A DNA stretch of 40,978 nucleotides, from positions 1-40,978 of the forward strand of contig CAAGED010000040.1 in NCBI GenBank assembly GCA_900768505.1. Reading direction: 5' to 3'. Shown piece by piece: positions 6,848 to 14,958 of the stretch. How positions within the stretch are numbered: position 1 is the first letter of the stretch; every line of letters begins with the position of its first letter. The stretch is from Lentisphaeria bacterium (GTDB taxonomy: Bacteria > Verrucomicrobiota > Lentisphaeria > Victivallales > Victivallaceae). Both the position numbers and the translations under genes were made by a program. Under the pieces are notes generated by a model. That model was not told the DNA's origin. It searched no databases and saw nothing but the letters and a program-made list of their open reading frames with translations.

Positions 6848-8749
6848 TTATAAACCAATGATCGCATCAAACTTACAAGCACTCTTGCAAGCTCCGCACT
6901 TGATACACTTGTCCGAATCAATTACAAACGGCTTCTTGATTTCGCCGCTGATTGCACCAACCGGGCACTTGCGGGAGCAGGCACTGCAACCCTTGCACTT
7001 GGCCGGATCGATCTGAACCCTTACCAAAGCACGGCATTCGCCGGTAGGACAAATCTTCTTGAATACATGATCTTCATACTCCTTGCGGAAATAACGCAAT
7101 GTGGAGAGTACCGGATTCGGAGCAGTTTTACCCAAACCGCAGAGTGAACCTATCTGAACCGCATGTGCCGTCTCCTCCAGAAGTGCCAATGTTTCAGCAG
7201 TGGCGCGACCGGCAATAATATCATCCAGCAATGCCAGCATCTGTTTGGTGCCTTCACGGCAGGGAACGCACTTGCCGCAGGATTCGTTCTGGGTGAACTG
7301 CATAAAGAAACGGGCAATCTTAACAATACAAGTCTGCTGATTCATCACCACCAAACCGCCGGAACCAACCATTGCTCCAACCGTCTTCAAGGAGTCGAAA
7401 TCCATCGGCAAATCCAACATTTCCGGAGTCAGGCAGCCGCCGGAAGGTCCGCCGATCTGCACTGCCTTGAAATCCTTGCCGTCAACTTCACCCTTGTTAT
7501 TAGTGACGCCGCCGCCAATATTGTAGACAATTTCACGCAGTGTAGTGCCAAACGGTACCTCTATCAAACCGGTATTGGCAACGTGCCCGGTCAACGCAAA
7601 TGTCTTCGTACCTGGTGATTTTTCAGTACCCACCGAACGATATACTTCCGGACCGTTGAAAAGAATGTAAGAAACCGAGGCCAATGTTTCCACATTGTTG
7701 ATTACCGTCGGCTTGCCCCAGAGACCGCTCTGCGCCGGGAACGGCGGCTTCGGCATCGGCATACCGCGTTTGCCCTCAATTGAGGCAATTAAAGCGGTTT
7801 CCTCACCACATACAAATGCGCCGGCGCCTTCCATTACACGAACATTGAATTTAAAATCAGTTCCGAAAAGGTTTTCGCCCAGCAGACCGGCCGCTTCAGC
7901 ATCTTTTACTGCGTGACGCATCCGTTTAACCGCCAAGGGGTATTCCGCACGGACGTACACATAACCTTCGTCGGCACCGATTGCCTTGGCGGCAATCATC
8001 ATACCCTCAATAACGCTGTGGGGATTGCCCTCCAAAACTGAACGATCCATAAATGCGCCCGGGTCACCCTCGTCTCCGTTGCAAATAACATATTTCTTGG
8101 CATTTTGTGAAGCCAGGGTAAACTTCCACTTTAAACCAGTGGGGAACCCGCCGCCGCCACGGCCACGCAGACCGGAATCAATCAAAGTCTGGCATACCTC
8201 CAGCGGCTGCATCTCCACAACCGCCTTGCGAGCGCCAAAATAACCGCCGCGGGCGATATATTCACGAACATTTTCCGGCTCAATCATGCAGTTATGCAGA
8301 ACCACCCGCTTCTGACGGTTGTAAAAATCAATTTCAGCATCGCCGCGGCAGGGTTTGCCGGTTTTCACTGATTTATAAAGCAGACGCTCAATCACTTCAT
8401 TGCCCATAAGAGTCTTTTCCACAATTTCCGGCACATCGGCGACCTTTACCTTAGTGTAAAGGATGTGTTCCGGTTCAATGTGCATCAAGGGGCCCATTTG
8501 GCAGAAGCCCTGGCAACCGCTCTTGGAAATATATGTACCGGTGAAACATGTTTCGCCGGCCTTTTCCTCTTTCAAAACCACTTCGACATCAACGCCCCGG
8601 GCGGCAAGCTCCTTGCACAACGCCTCGCGAACCTCCATTGAACCATTAGCCACGCAACCGGTACCGCCGCAAAGAACAATCCGGCGCTGCAATTTTGAAG
8701 CGGCCTGCTTATAATCAGCCGCGATTTTTTCCAAATCAATCATACTCAT
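6848..8749 (-). CDS. hydB: Hydrogenase flavoprotein subunit HydB (NuoF-like)
   Basis: 633 residues from the ATG at 8749. An in-frame TTG lies at 8767, but GGAG precedes the ATG. In order: thioredoxin-like [2Fe-2S] domain (Cys about 27, 32, 79, 83); NuoF core with the FMN/NADH-binding RGRGGGGFPTG (195-205) and NGDEGDPGAFMDR; SLBB segment; [4Fe-4S] site ESCGKCVPCREG (Cys 491, 494, 497, with 537 in SLCGLG); and a C-terminal two-cluster ferredoxin (CKGCSACSRKCP and CIKCGACKSACK). This is the layout of bifurcating HydB/HndC subunits, which take electrons from NADH at FMN and split or merge them with ferredoxin. It lies 27 bases after hydC and 30 before hydA in one operon. Confidence 0.95.
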   Translation of the reverse strand: MSMIDLEKIAADYKQAASKLQRRIVLCGGTGCVANGSMEVREALCKELAARGVDVEVVLKEEKAGETCFTGTYISKSGCQGFCQMGPLMHIEPEHILYTKVKVADVPEIVEKTLMGNEVIERLLYKSVKTGKPCRGDAEIDFYNRQKRVVLHNCMIEPENVREYIARGGYFGARKAVVEMQPLEVCQTLIDSGLRGRGGGGFPTGLKWKFTLASQNAKKYVICNGDEGDPGAFMDRSVLEGNPHSVIEGMMIAAKAIGADEGYVYVRAEYPLAVKRMRHAVKDAEAAGLLGENLFGTDFKFNVRVMEGAGAFVCGEETALIASIEGKRGMPMPKPPFPAQSGLWGKPTVINNVETLASVSYILFNGPEVYRSVGTEKSPGTKTFALTGHVANTGLIEVPFGTTLREIVYNIGGGVTNNKGEVDGKDFKAVQIGGPSGGCLTPEMLDLPMDFDSLKTVGAMVGSGGLVVMNQQTCIVKIARFFMQFTQNESCGKCVPCREGTKQMLALLDDIIAGRATAETLALLEETAHAVQIGSLCGLGKTAPNPVLSTLRYFRKEYEDHVFKKICPTGECRALVRVQIDPAKCKGCSACSRKCPVGAISGEIKKPFVIDSDKCIKCGACKSACKFDAIIGL

Positions 8750-8776
8750 TTTCTTATAACACTCCAATTCGCTTGA

Positions 8777-9286
8777 TTATTTGCTTTTTTCCAGTTCAAC
8801 AATACTATTGATGATTTCAAGTGCCTTCTCCGGTGTAACCTGCCCGTGAACTTCACCGTTGACCACCATTACCGGAGCCAAACCGCAGGCGCCGAGGCAG
8901 CTTACTGTTTCAAGCGTGAAAAGTCCGTCAGCGCTGGTACGCTTTTCGGCAGAGAGCTTCAAGCGATCAAAAAGCGCATTGAGAATACCATGAGATTTTT
9001 TGACGTGGCATGCTGTACCATCGCACAATTTGATAATATACTTACCCTTAGGTTCCAAAGAAAAATGGGCATAAAACGTTGCTACGCCATAAACTTGTGA
9101 CGGCGGCACGCCAATTGCGGCGGCAACATAACGGATTACGTCCCTGGATAGATAATTGTACTCATCCTGAATGGCCTGGAGGATTGGGATCAATCTGGCT
9201 TGATCATTATTGTTTGCTTCCAGAATTTTGTTAACCACGGCCAGGTTGTCAATTGTGGCCTGCGTGTCCAGCATGGTTTCCTGCAT
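8777..9286 (-). CDS. hydC: Hydrogenase [2Fe-2S] subunit HydC (NuoE-like)
   Basis: 169 residues from the ATG at 9286, which has GAGG six bases before it; the ATG at 9298 has no Shine-Dalgarno sequence. It is a NuoE/HydC thioredoxin-like ferredoxin: an N-terminal helical bundle (QDEYNYLSRDVIRYVA and GVPPSQVYGVATFYAHF) and then the cluster ligands C-x4-C in LCDGTACH and C-x3-C in VSCLGACGLAP. It relays electrons with HydB. It is the first structural gene after rex, about 117 bases from the rex stop, with no clear promoter of its own, so cotranscription from the rex promoter is likely. Confidence 0.95.
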   Translation of the reverse strand: MQETMLDTQATIDNLAVVNKILEANNNDQARLIPILQAIQDEYNYLSRDVIRYVAAAIGVPPSQVYGVATFYAHFSLEPKGKYIIKLCDGTACHVKKSHGILNALFDRLKLSAEKRTSADGLFTLETVSCLGACGLAPVMVVNGEVHGQVTPEKALEIINSIVELEKSK

Positions 9287-9403
9287 CTTTGACCTCATTT
9301 TAATTATTTTGATAACGACAAATTTTTTGAAAAATGTAATTTCTATAAAATATAAACTTTTTTATCGATTTATTTATGGACGGCAATCCCCCCGGCTGAT
9401 AAA

Positions 9404-10066
9404 TTATTCATCATCCCGCATAACGTGCTCATTGTTCAATTTCTGATGCAGCTTAACCGAAAGCACGGCAAATCCCCCCGCAATAACCTCCCGCTGCACC
9501 ACCACATTATCCGGCACTTTCAAGCTGACATTGGCAAAGTTCCAAATTCCGCGAATTCCGCCCTGAACCATTAAATTAGCCACCTCCTGAGCGTGGTTGG
9601 CCGGTACGCACAAAACTCCAACCTGTACCTGTAAACGGCGAACCAGCTCCGGCAGCCGGTTGACGTCAAAAACCTCCCGGCCATGTATTTGAGTGCCGAT
9701 TTTATCCTTATCTGCGTCAAAGGTAGCGATAATGTTCAATCCGTACTCCTCAAATCCCTCATAACCCAGAAGTGCGCTGCCCAACGAACCGGTGCCAACC
9801 AAAATGGCCTCCGCCGCATTATCCCATTTCAAATATGCCTTAATCGCCTCAATTAGTTCCTTAACCTTGTAACCGACCCCCGGTTGTCCGGTCACGCCGG
9901 TCAGCGCCAAGTCCTTGCGCACCACGATGGCCTCCAGATTCATATATTTGGCCAATTCGGGAGTTGCGACAATTGAGACCCCGGCCTTGCGCATTTCGGA
10001 CAATTTATGCAAATAAGTCGGCATTCTCCGAATTGAAGGCAATTTCTGCACTTTGGATTTATTCAT
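9404..10066 (-). CDS. rex: Redox-sensing transcriptional repressor Rex
   Basis: 220 residues, typical for Rex. It has an N-terminal winged helix (about 5-80, with PSIRRMPTYLHKL and a recognition region near VVRKDLALTG.TGQPGVGY) and a Rossmann NAD(H) domain with GTGSLGSALLGYEGF (G91-x-G-x2-G96) and the IATFDADKDKIG strand end. A C-terminal swap helix completes it. NADH binding releases Rex from DNA, which would allow hydrogen-producing genes to be expressed when NADH is high. It lies directly upstream of hydCBA in the same orientation. The promoter and a palindrome in its leader suggest autoregulation of the whole rex-hydCBA unit. Its Shine-Dalgarno sequence is weak. Confidence 0.95.
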   Translation of the reverse strand: MNKSKVQKLPSIRRMPTYLHKLSEMRKAGVSIVATPELAKYMNLEAIVVRKDLALTGVTGQPGVGYKVKELIEAIKAYLKWDNAAEAILVGTGSLGSALLGYEGFEEYGLNIIATFDADKDKIGTQIHGREVFDVNRLPELVRRLQVQVGVLCVPANHAQEVANLMVQGGIRGIWNFANVSLKVPDNVVVQREVIAGGFAVLSVKLHQKLNNEHVMRDDE

Positions 10067-10140
10067 GATTCAGCTTTCTTTACTTTTTCCGTATCAGACC
10101 AGGAATGACTAATAAAACTCAAAAACCCGACACTACAGCG

Positions 10141-10160
10141 GTGTAAACGCACTTTTACAC
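10141..10160. promoter_or_regulatory. Palindromic operator candidate in the rex leader
   Basis: A perfect inverted repeat GTGTAAA-N6-TTTACAC lies about 8-28 bases past the expected start of rex transcription, an ideal site for a repressor. It resembles, but does not equal, the Rex operator consensus (TTGTGAA-N4-TTCACAA and variants), and the spacing differs. I infer an autoregulatory Rex site; another regulator is possible. Confidence 0.5.
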
Positions 10161-10175
10161 AATCAAATACGATAT

Positions 10176-10203
10176 AATATACCGTATTAAAAAACAATGT
10201 CAA
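10176..10203 (-). promoter_or_regulatory. Sigma-70-type promoter of rex-hydCBA
   Basis: On the minus strand TTGACA (10203-10198) is a perfect -35. After 16 bases comes TATATT (10181-10176), or TATTAT at 18 bases. It faces rex, about 110 bases upstream of the ATG, and the palindrome at 10141-10160 falls just downstream. Confidence 0.6.
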
Positions 10204-10503
10204 GGCACATTGATATTTTTTTATCGATATTTTTTTAACAAACTGCCTGTAGTTAAAATTTCATAAATTGTTAACCATCAAATTATTACTAATTAGACAA
10301 CTCTATCTGAACGCTCAACTTATTTTATGCCAATTTTTTACATTGATATTTTTTTATCAAACCATCCTGATTTATCCCGGCAATGTAAAACGGATTTTTT
10401 CACACATTATTAATGATTTATGCTTGATTTTTTTTTTAACCGGGACATTTTTATAAACCGTGTTTTTTTTGAGAAAATTATTTTTAAATCAGAGTGATAT
10501 CTT
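10204..10503. other. AT-rich divergent intergenic region, rex / GH20
   Basis: Very AT-rich with many T tracts. It should contain the promoter of the GH20 gene, but no hexamer pair stands out. TTGTTAACC near 10266 and TTTTTTAACAAA near 10234 look like single Rex half-sites without a partner. The open frame at 10268-10456 has no recognisable product. Confidence 0.4.
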
Positions 10504-12567
10504 ATGAAAAAAAAGTTATATAACCTTATTCCTTTACCAGCCGAAATATTGTCCGGCAATGGCGAGTTCGTTATTTCAAATCAATGCCGCATCACCCTTC
10601 CCGCCAATTTGAAAATTGCCGGAGCCGCCGCGTTACAACTGCAGAATATTCTGCTCCGGCACACCAAACTGAATTTGGCGGTATCAGAACAAATTTCCAA
10701 TTTCCCGGCAATTATTTTCACCCTTGACGAACAATTGCCGCCGGAGGGATATTCCCTGGATATTACGCAAAAAAATGTTATCATCGCCGCCTCGGACAAC
10801 GCCGGATTTCTCTACGCCGTGGCTACATTACGTCAACTTCTCCCCTTGGAGGCGGCATTTGGCACAAGTGACGCCACGGCAATCCCCCTCCCATGCTTGA
10901 GCATAAACGACGCGCCACGCTTTCCGTGGCGCGGCATGATGCTGGATGTCAGCCGCCACGATTTTTCGCTGGAATATTTGAAACAGCACATGGAGCTGAT
11001 GTATTCCCTCAAGCTCAACCGCCTGCATCTGCATTTAACCGACTCCCAATCCTGGCGACTGGAAATCAAGGCATACCCGGAATTAACGGAACAAGGCGGT
11101 CACACATCCCATTCCGGACGCTACGCCGAATTTTACACCCAAAAGCAAATGCAGGAACTGATCGATTACGCCGCCAATCTCAACATTGAAATAATTCCGG
11201 AAATTGATATTCCCGGACACTCAAAAACCGCCGTAAATGTGTTGGATTTAGGTTGTACGCCCCACTCAAACGTACTCTGCGCCGGCAAGTTGGCCACATT
11301 TGAATTTATCGACCGGGTTTTCGCCGAAGTCGCAGCGCTCTTTCCAGCTCCCTACGTCCACGTCGGCGGGGACGAGTGTTCAAAAGATAATTGGAAAAAA
11401 TGCCCCGCTTGTCAAACTTACATGCACGAACACGGTATCAAAGACGAAGATGCCCTGCAAAGCCACATCATCCAATATGCGGAAAAACTCCTGGCTCGTC
11501 ACGGCAAGCGACTAATTGGCTGGGATGAAATTCTCGAAGGCGGTCTCGCCCCCGATGCCACGGTGATGAGCTGGCGGGGAACGGCCGGAGGCATTGCGGC
11601 GGCTAATTCCGGCCATGATGTAATTATGTCGCCCACCACACACTGTTATTTGGATTACTACCAGTCAAGATTGCCGGAACCCAAGGCCATAGGGGCATAT
11701 CTGACCTTGAAAACTGCTTATGAATTTGATCCAACTCAAGGGATGGACGAAGCGGCCAAATCTCATGTATTGGGGGTACAGGGCAATCTCTGGACTGAAT
11801 TTATTCCGGATGAACGTCAAGCCTCCTATATGATCAATCCCCGGCTGGAGGCGATTGCCGAAGTGGCATGGTCGCCATCCGGACAACGAAACTGGCGGGA
11901 TTTTGCCCGACGCATTATGGCATTTTTTAACCGTTTCGAGCTGGAAGGCAGATATTACCGGGGACCAAGGGTTGAAATGAAACTCTACGGGAAAAGAGTG
12001 AAATTAACCGCCGAACTCCCCGGTTGCGACATACTCTACACCACTGACGGCAGCGAACCGGATTTGAACTGCCCGCGTCTTCACGGCAACCAAACCATTG
12101 AAGTTAAGGGTGATGAAATAATAAAAGCCCGGGTAGTTGGAACCGCTGGCAAGCTCTACCCGGTGACGCAATTCGACACGGCGTGTCAGGCGGTAACTAA
12201 TATGCCCTGCTTCGGTTCATCTTATCTGCCGGAAAACGTCTTCAATAATAATTTGGAGAGTTATTTTTGGAACGGAGCATTTCCTAAGAAGGGAGAATAT
12301 TTCAAAATTATCTACTTTCATCCCCGGGACGTCAGGCAGATAATTTTGGATTGCGGAGTAAAAGATGACGGTCAGGATTGGAGTTATTTCAAAAACGCCG
12401 TTCTGGAGATTTCCGGCGATGGACGCAGGTTCCACAAAATTGCGACGCTTAACACCCCCAAACTAAACCTCAAGGGCGACTGGAAAAACGTTAAGGCAGT
12501 TCGGGCGAGAATTTTAAAAACCCAGGAGAGTGATTGGCTGCGGATTAATTTATTCCATATTCTTTAA
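10504..12567 (+). CDS. GH20 beta-N-acetylhexosaminidase
   Basis: 687 residues. An N-terminal GH20b-like domain (about 5-135) is followed by the GH20 barrel (about 138-480) starting FPWRGMMLDVSRH. The catalytic pair is D290-E291 in HVGGDECS, and LHLHLTDSQSWR and EIDIPGHS are family segments. A chitobiase-type C-terminal domain (ILYTTDGSEPD, about 498-560) and a discoidin/F5-8C-like end (about 565-687) follow. It should remove terminal GlcNAc or GalNAc with substrate-assisted retention. The N-terminus MKKKLYNLIPLPAE has no signal peptide, so it appears cytoplasmic unless exported in another way. It stands alone, convergent with the GH27-like gene. Confidence 0.92.
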   Translation: MKKKLYNLIPLPAEILSGNGEFVISNQCRITLPANLKIAGAAALQLQNILLRHTKLNLAVSEQISNFPAIIFTLDEQLPPEGYSLDITQKNVIIAASDNAGFLYAVATLRQLLPLEAAFGTSDATAIPLPCLSINDAPRFPWRGMMLDVSRHDFSLEYLKQHMELMYSLKLNRLHLHLTDSQSWRLEIKAYPELTEQGGHTSHSGRYAEFYTQKQMQELIDYAANLNIEIIPEIDIPGHSKTAVNVLDLGCTPHSNVLCAGKLATFEFIDRVFAEVAALFPAPYVHVGGDECSKDNWKKCPACQTYMHEHGIKDEDALQSHIIQYAEKLLARHGKRLIGWDEILEGGLAPDATVMSWRGTAGGIAAANSGHDVIMSPTTHCYLDYYQSRLPEPKAIGAYLTLKTAYEFDPTQGMDEAAKSHVLGVQGNLWTEFIPDERQASYMINPRLEAIAEVAWSPSGQRNWRDFARRIMAFFNRFELEGRYYRGPRVEMKLYGKRVKLTAELPGCDILYTTDGSEPDLNCPRLHGNQTIEVKGDEIIKARVVGTAGKLYPVTQFDTACQAVTNMPCFGSSYLPENVFNNNLESYFWNGAFPKKGEYFKIIYFHPRDVRQIILDCGVKDDGQDWSYFKNAVLEISGDGRRFHKIATLNTPKLNLKGDWKNVKAVRARILKTQESDWLRINLFHIL

Positions 12568-12586
12568 AAATTTTTCCCGGAATAAC

Positions 12587-12630
12587 AAAAAAACGGCCTG
12601 TAACATAGTTTTGTTTCAGGCCATTTTTTT
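12587..12630. terminator. Bidirectional terminator between GH20 and GH27-like genes
   Basis: GGCCTG (12595-12600) pairs with CAGGCC (12617-12622), with an A tract on the left and seven T on the right. The hairpin therefore works for both converging transcripts. It starts about 20 bases after the GH20 stop. Confidence 0.8.
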
Positions 12631-12646
12631 ATTTTGGGCGTCAAAT

Positions 12647-13960
12647 TCAAAAACGAATAAATACAGCGCCGTTTTTTGGAATTTTTACCCGCAGAATGTT
12701 ATTTTTCACCTGCAATACTTTATTTTCCCACACTTCAAACATTTCAGCAGGAAATACTCCGGCTTCAAACATCATTTCCGGCTTGACAATAAACTCCCGG
12801 TCATTAAGCATATTGCGATTGAATAATCCAATCCATCCATGCTCCCGACTCCCCCTGCAATAACTGCGGCGAATGTCCAGATGCTCCCAGCGCCAAATAC
12901 ATTCCGCCCCCTCGCCTTGCGCATTGCAGGCCAAAACGTCCGGATTGGTGGCGTAGGCAATATCATCAGCATCGCTCATCGGCAGATCCCCGCCGTAAAA
13001 CAAGGGGGAACACGACAACGCCAACTGAGTCATCAATGTGCGTTTTTCGGACTGAGAGTAATTGGCCTTGCGCCGGCAGCCCAATACCGGCTGGCACTCC
13101 ACGGGCGTACCCTCCGGAACATGAACCTGAATGCCGCCCAGCGGAATCATATCCAAATCAATCCAGCAATTCTCATTGCCCAATTTTTCAAACATCTCCC
13201 AACGGTCGAACTTAACCGCCCAGTGAGCGTAATCACCGTCCCAAATATCACAAGTAATGCGCACCATATTTGAGCAGGCCGCCAACCGGGCCCAATTCTT
13301 GGGTCTGGTCTCCTGCCCCGGCGAAATACTCAACACAATCGGCCGTTCCACCTTGGCAATGGCCGCCGCCAAAGCTTCAACCTCCCGGATAGCCTCCTGG
13401 GCATCGTCAAATTTAATAAAGTCAACAGTCACATCATTGGCGAGATATTCCACCACGCTGTCGTAATATTCCTGAGCGCCCCGGGCGTCCATGTTGATTC
13501 CGGCTCCCATGTAGAAGGTGGGCCAGGCACAAAGGTTGTCCATATCGGCAATGGATTTGGCAGTCGCGCCGGGGCAGCCTTTTACGGGAGTATCCTCCGC
13601 CACGGCCCGTGCCGGCAGTCCGCGCATCAGGTGAACGCCAAATTTAATTCCCTTATTGTGGCAGCGATCAGCCAGAAATCTCAGGCCGCGGGGAAACAAT
13701 TCCGGCGATTCGATAAAGCGGCCATATTGATCAATATGAGATTTGCGATCGCGGTTTTCCTTGCGGAGATTATAGGTATCCATAAAGGTACCATCCATAT
13801 ACCAGCAGGCATCCAGCACAAAATATTCATAACCGTGGGGTGCGAGTTTTTCCGCAAAAGCGTCGATATTGGCAATGGCCTGCTCCTCATTGATGTAGAC
13901 GCCGTAGCTGTCGTAACTGTTCCAGCCGCGAGGCGGAACGGGGGTCGTTTTTACCAGCAT
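12647..13960 (-). CDS. GH27-like alpha-galactosidase
   Basis: 437 residues from the ATG at 13960, which has GGAG 11 bases upstream. The open frame runs further up but includes the promoter. The GH27/GH36 signature PPRGWNSYDSYG begins the barrel. The nucleophile is D185 in VDFIKFDD and the candidate acid/base is D238 in VRITCDIWDGD. LDACWYMDG and SPLFYGGDLP are further family blocks, and a short beta-sandwich closes the protein. It should release alpha-linked galactose or a related sugar (GalNAc is possible in this family). No signal peptide. The promoter at 14013-14040 and palindrome TGCAAA-N5-TTTGCA at 14057-14073 suggest its own regulation. Confidence 0.88.
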   Translation of the reverse strand: MLVKTTPVPPRGWNSYDSYGVYINEEQAIANIDAFAEKLAPHGYEYFVLDACWYMDGTFMDTYNLRKENRDRKSHIDQYGRFIESPELFPRGLRFLADRCHNKGIKFGVHLMRGLPARAVAEDTPVKGCPGATAKSIADMDNLCAWPTFYMGAGINMDARGAQEYYDSVVEYLANDVTVDFIKFDDAQEAIREVEALAAAIAKVERPIVLSISPGQETRPKNWARLAACSNMVRITCDIWDGDYAHWAVKFDRWEMFEKLGNENCWIDLDMIPLGGIQVHVPEGTPVECQPVLGCRRKANYSQSEKRTLMTQLALSCSPLFYGGDLPMSDADDIAYATNPDVLACNAQGEGAECIWRWEHLDIRRSYCRGSREHGWIGLFNRNMLNDREFIVKPEMMFEAGVFPAEMFEVWENKVLQVKNNILRVKIPKNGAVFIRF

Positions 13961-14012
13961 AATTAGTATTTCTCCACAAATTTTTAATTGAATACAAGAG
14001 TAATCATGCGAT

Positions 14013-14040
14013 ATTATAGCATTGAAAATCCTTACTTCAA
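14013..14040 (-). promoter_or_regulatory. Promoter of the GH27-like gene
   Basis: TTGAAG (14040-14035), 16 bases, then a perfect TATAAT (14018-14013) on the minus strand, about 50 bases upstream of the ATG. A palindrome TGCAAA-TGTTT-TTTGCA (14057-14073) lies 17 bases upstream of the -35 and may bind an activator or repressor. Confidence 0.65.
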
Positions 14041-14150
14041 GAGTCGTCGAAGGTGGTGCAAATGTTTTTTGCAACAATTTTTTTACAAACTCATCTTATA
14101 TTCTCCCTAATGATTCAAGATTGAATAATTTATCAAAAAAATTTGATTAT

Positions 14151-14209
14151 CGACTTGACTAAACGGCAATTAGCAGCTATAATTCAAACAAGTCGTTTTA
14201 AACTAGTTT
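14151..14209 (+). promoter_or_regulatory. Promoter and operator of the TetR-MFP-RND operon
   Basis: TTGACT (14155-14160) and perfect TATAAT (14178-14183) with a 17-base spacer form a near-consensus promoter. It is bracketed by the inverted repeat CGACTTG (14151-14157) and CAAGTCG (14189-14195), which overlap the -35 and the start site. AAACTAGTTT (14200-14209) is a further perfect palindrome. This is the layout expected for a TetR autoregulatory operator. From here to the tetR ATG at 14290 the leader is AT-rich with a weak ribosome binding site. Confidence 0.7.
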
Positions 14210-14289
14210 TTAATTTTTAATAATATTTACGTTTTCTGGGAAAAAGAGAGAGCAAAAATCGTCACATAAAATTTGGAAAATACAATAAA

Positions 14290-14958
14290 ATGAAAAAAAT
14301 CGATGAAACAACCAAAGACAAGATTATGCAAGCGGCATTGTTTATTTTTGCCAACGAGGGATATCGCAACGCCACGGTGCGAAAAATATGCGAATTGGCT
14401 GAAGTAAATGTGGCGGCAGTGAATTATCATTTTGGGGATAAGCTGAATTTATACCGTACCTTAAGGCGTTATATCAACGAAAACGGTCCCCGGTTGACCA
14501 TGTTTACCCGGCCGATAACTTTGTCGGAATGTCAACTGGAATTGCAAAAGTGGCTGCAAAAAATTTTTTCCGCCATTCGTAACGATGAAAATATGGCGGT
14601 AAAATACGCATTGATGATTTATATGCGCGAGCAGGTGGAAAACCCCATGAGCAATCAGGAGAATTCCACGATATTTGACAATTATGCGCCGCGCAACCAG
14701 TATTTTTACCTTTTGGAGTCGATCATCAAGTGTTCACTGCACTACGAAAATAAGGATTTAGAAGTAAAACTCCTGTCAACCTCAGTATTGGGGCTGACGA
14801 TTTTTTATCTTACAAATCAGGATTTCATAAAGAATCTGACCGAGGACGAGAATTTTATTCAGAATAACGAGAGTAAAATTATTGAAATGATTGTCAATCA
14901 AACTTCGGCGGAAATAAATATTTTAAACCAGCAGCATGAGGCAGTAAATGAGCAATAA
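14290..14958 (+). CDS. TetR/AcrR-family transcriptional repressor
   Basis: 222 residues. The N-terminal TetR helix-turn-helix (about 8-55) reads KIMQAALFIFANEGYRNATV, then RKICELAEVNVAAVNYHFGDK with the characteristic YHFG.K end. The C-terminal half is a helical ligand domain of the CecR/YbiH-like (DUF1956) kind, judged by length and the L...FSAI segment. The last 11 bases overlap the start of the membrane-fusion gene, so it is translationally coupled to the pump it most likely represses. The ligand is unknown. Confidence 0.9.
   Translation: MKKIDETTKDKIMQAALFIFANEGYRNATVRKICELAEVNVAAVNYHFGDKLNLYRTLRRYINENGPRLTMFTRPITLSECQLELQKWLQKIFSAIRNDENMAVKYALMIYMREQVENPMSNQENSTIFDNYAPRNQYFYLLESIIKCSLHYENKDLEVKLLSTSVLGLTIFYLTNQDFIKNLTEDENFIQNNESKIIEMIVNQTSAEINILNQQHEAVNEQ

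Noticed and set aside
10230..10275. Rex operators TTTTTTAACAAA and TTGTTAACC upstream of the GH20 gene
   Set aside because: Each is only a half-site in very AT-rich sequence, without the paired arm at the right distance.
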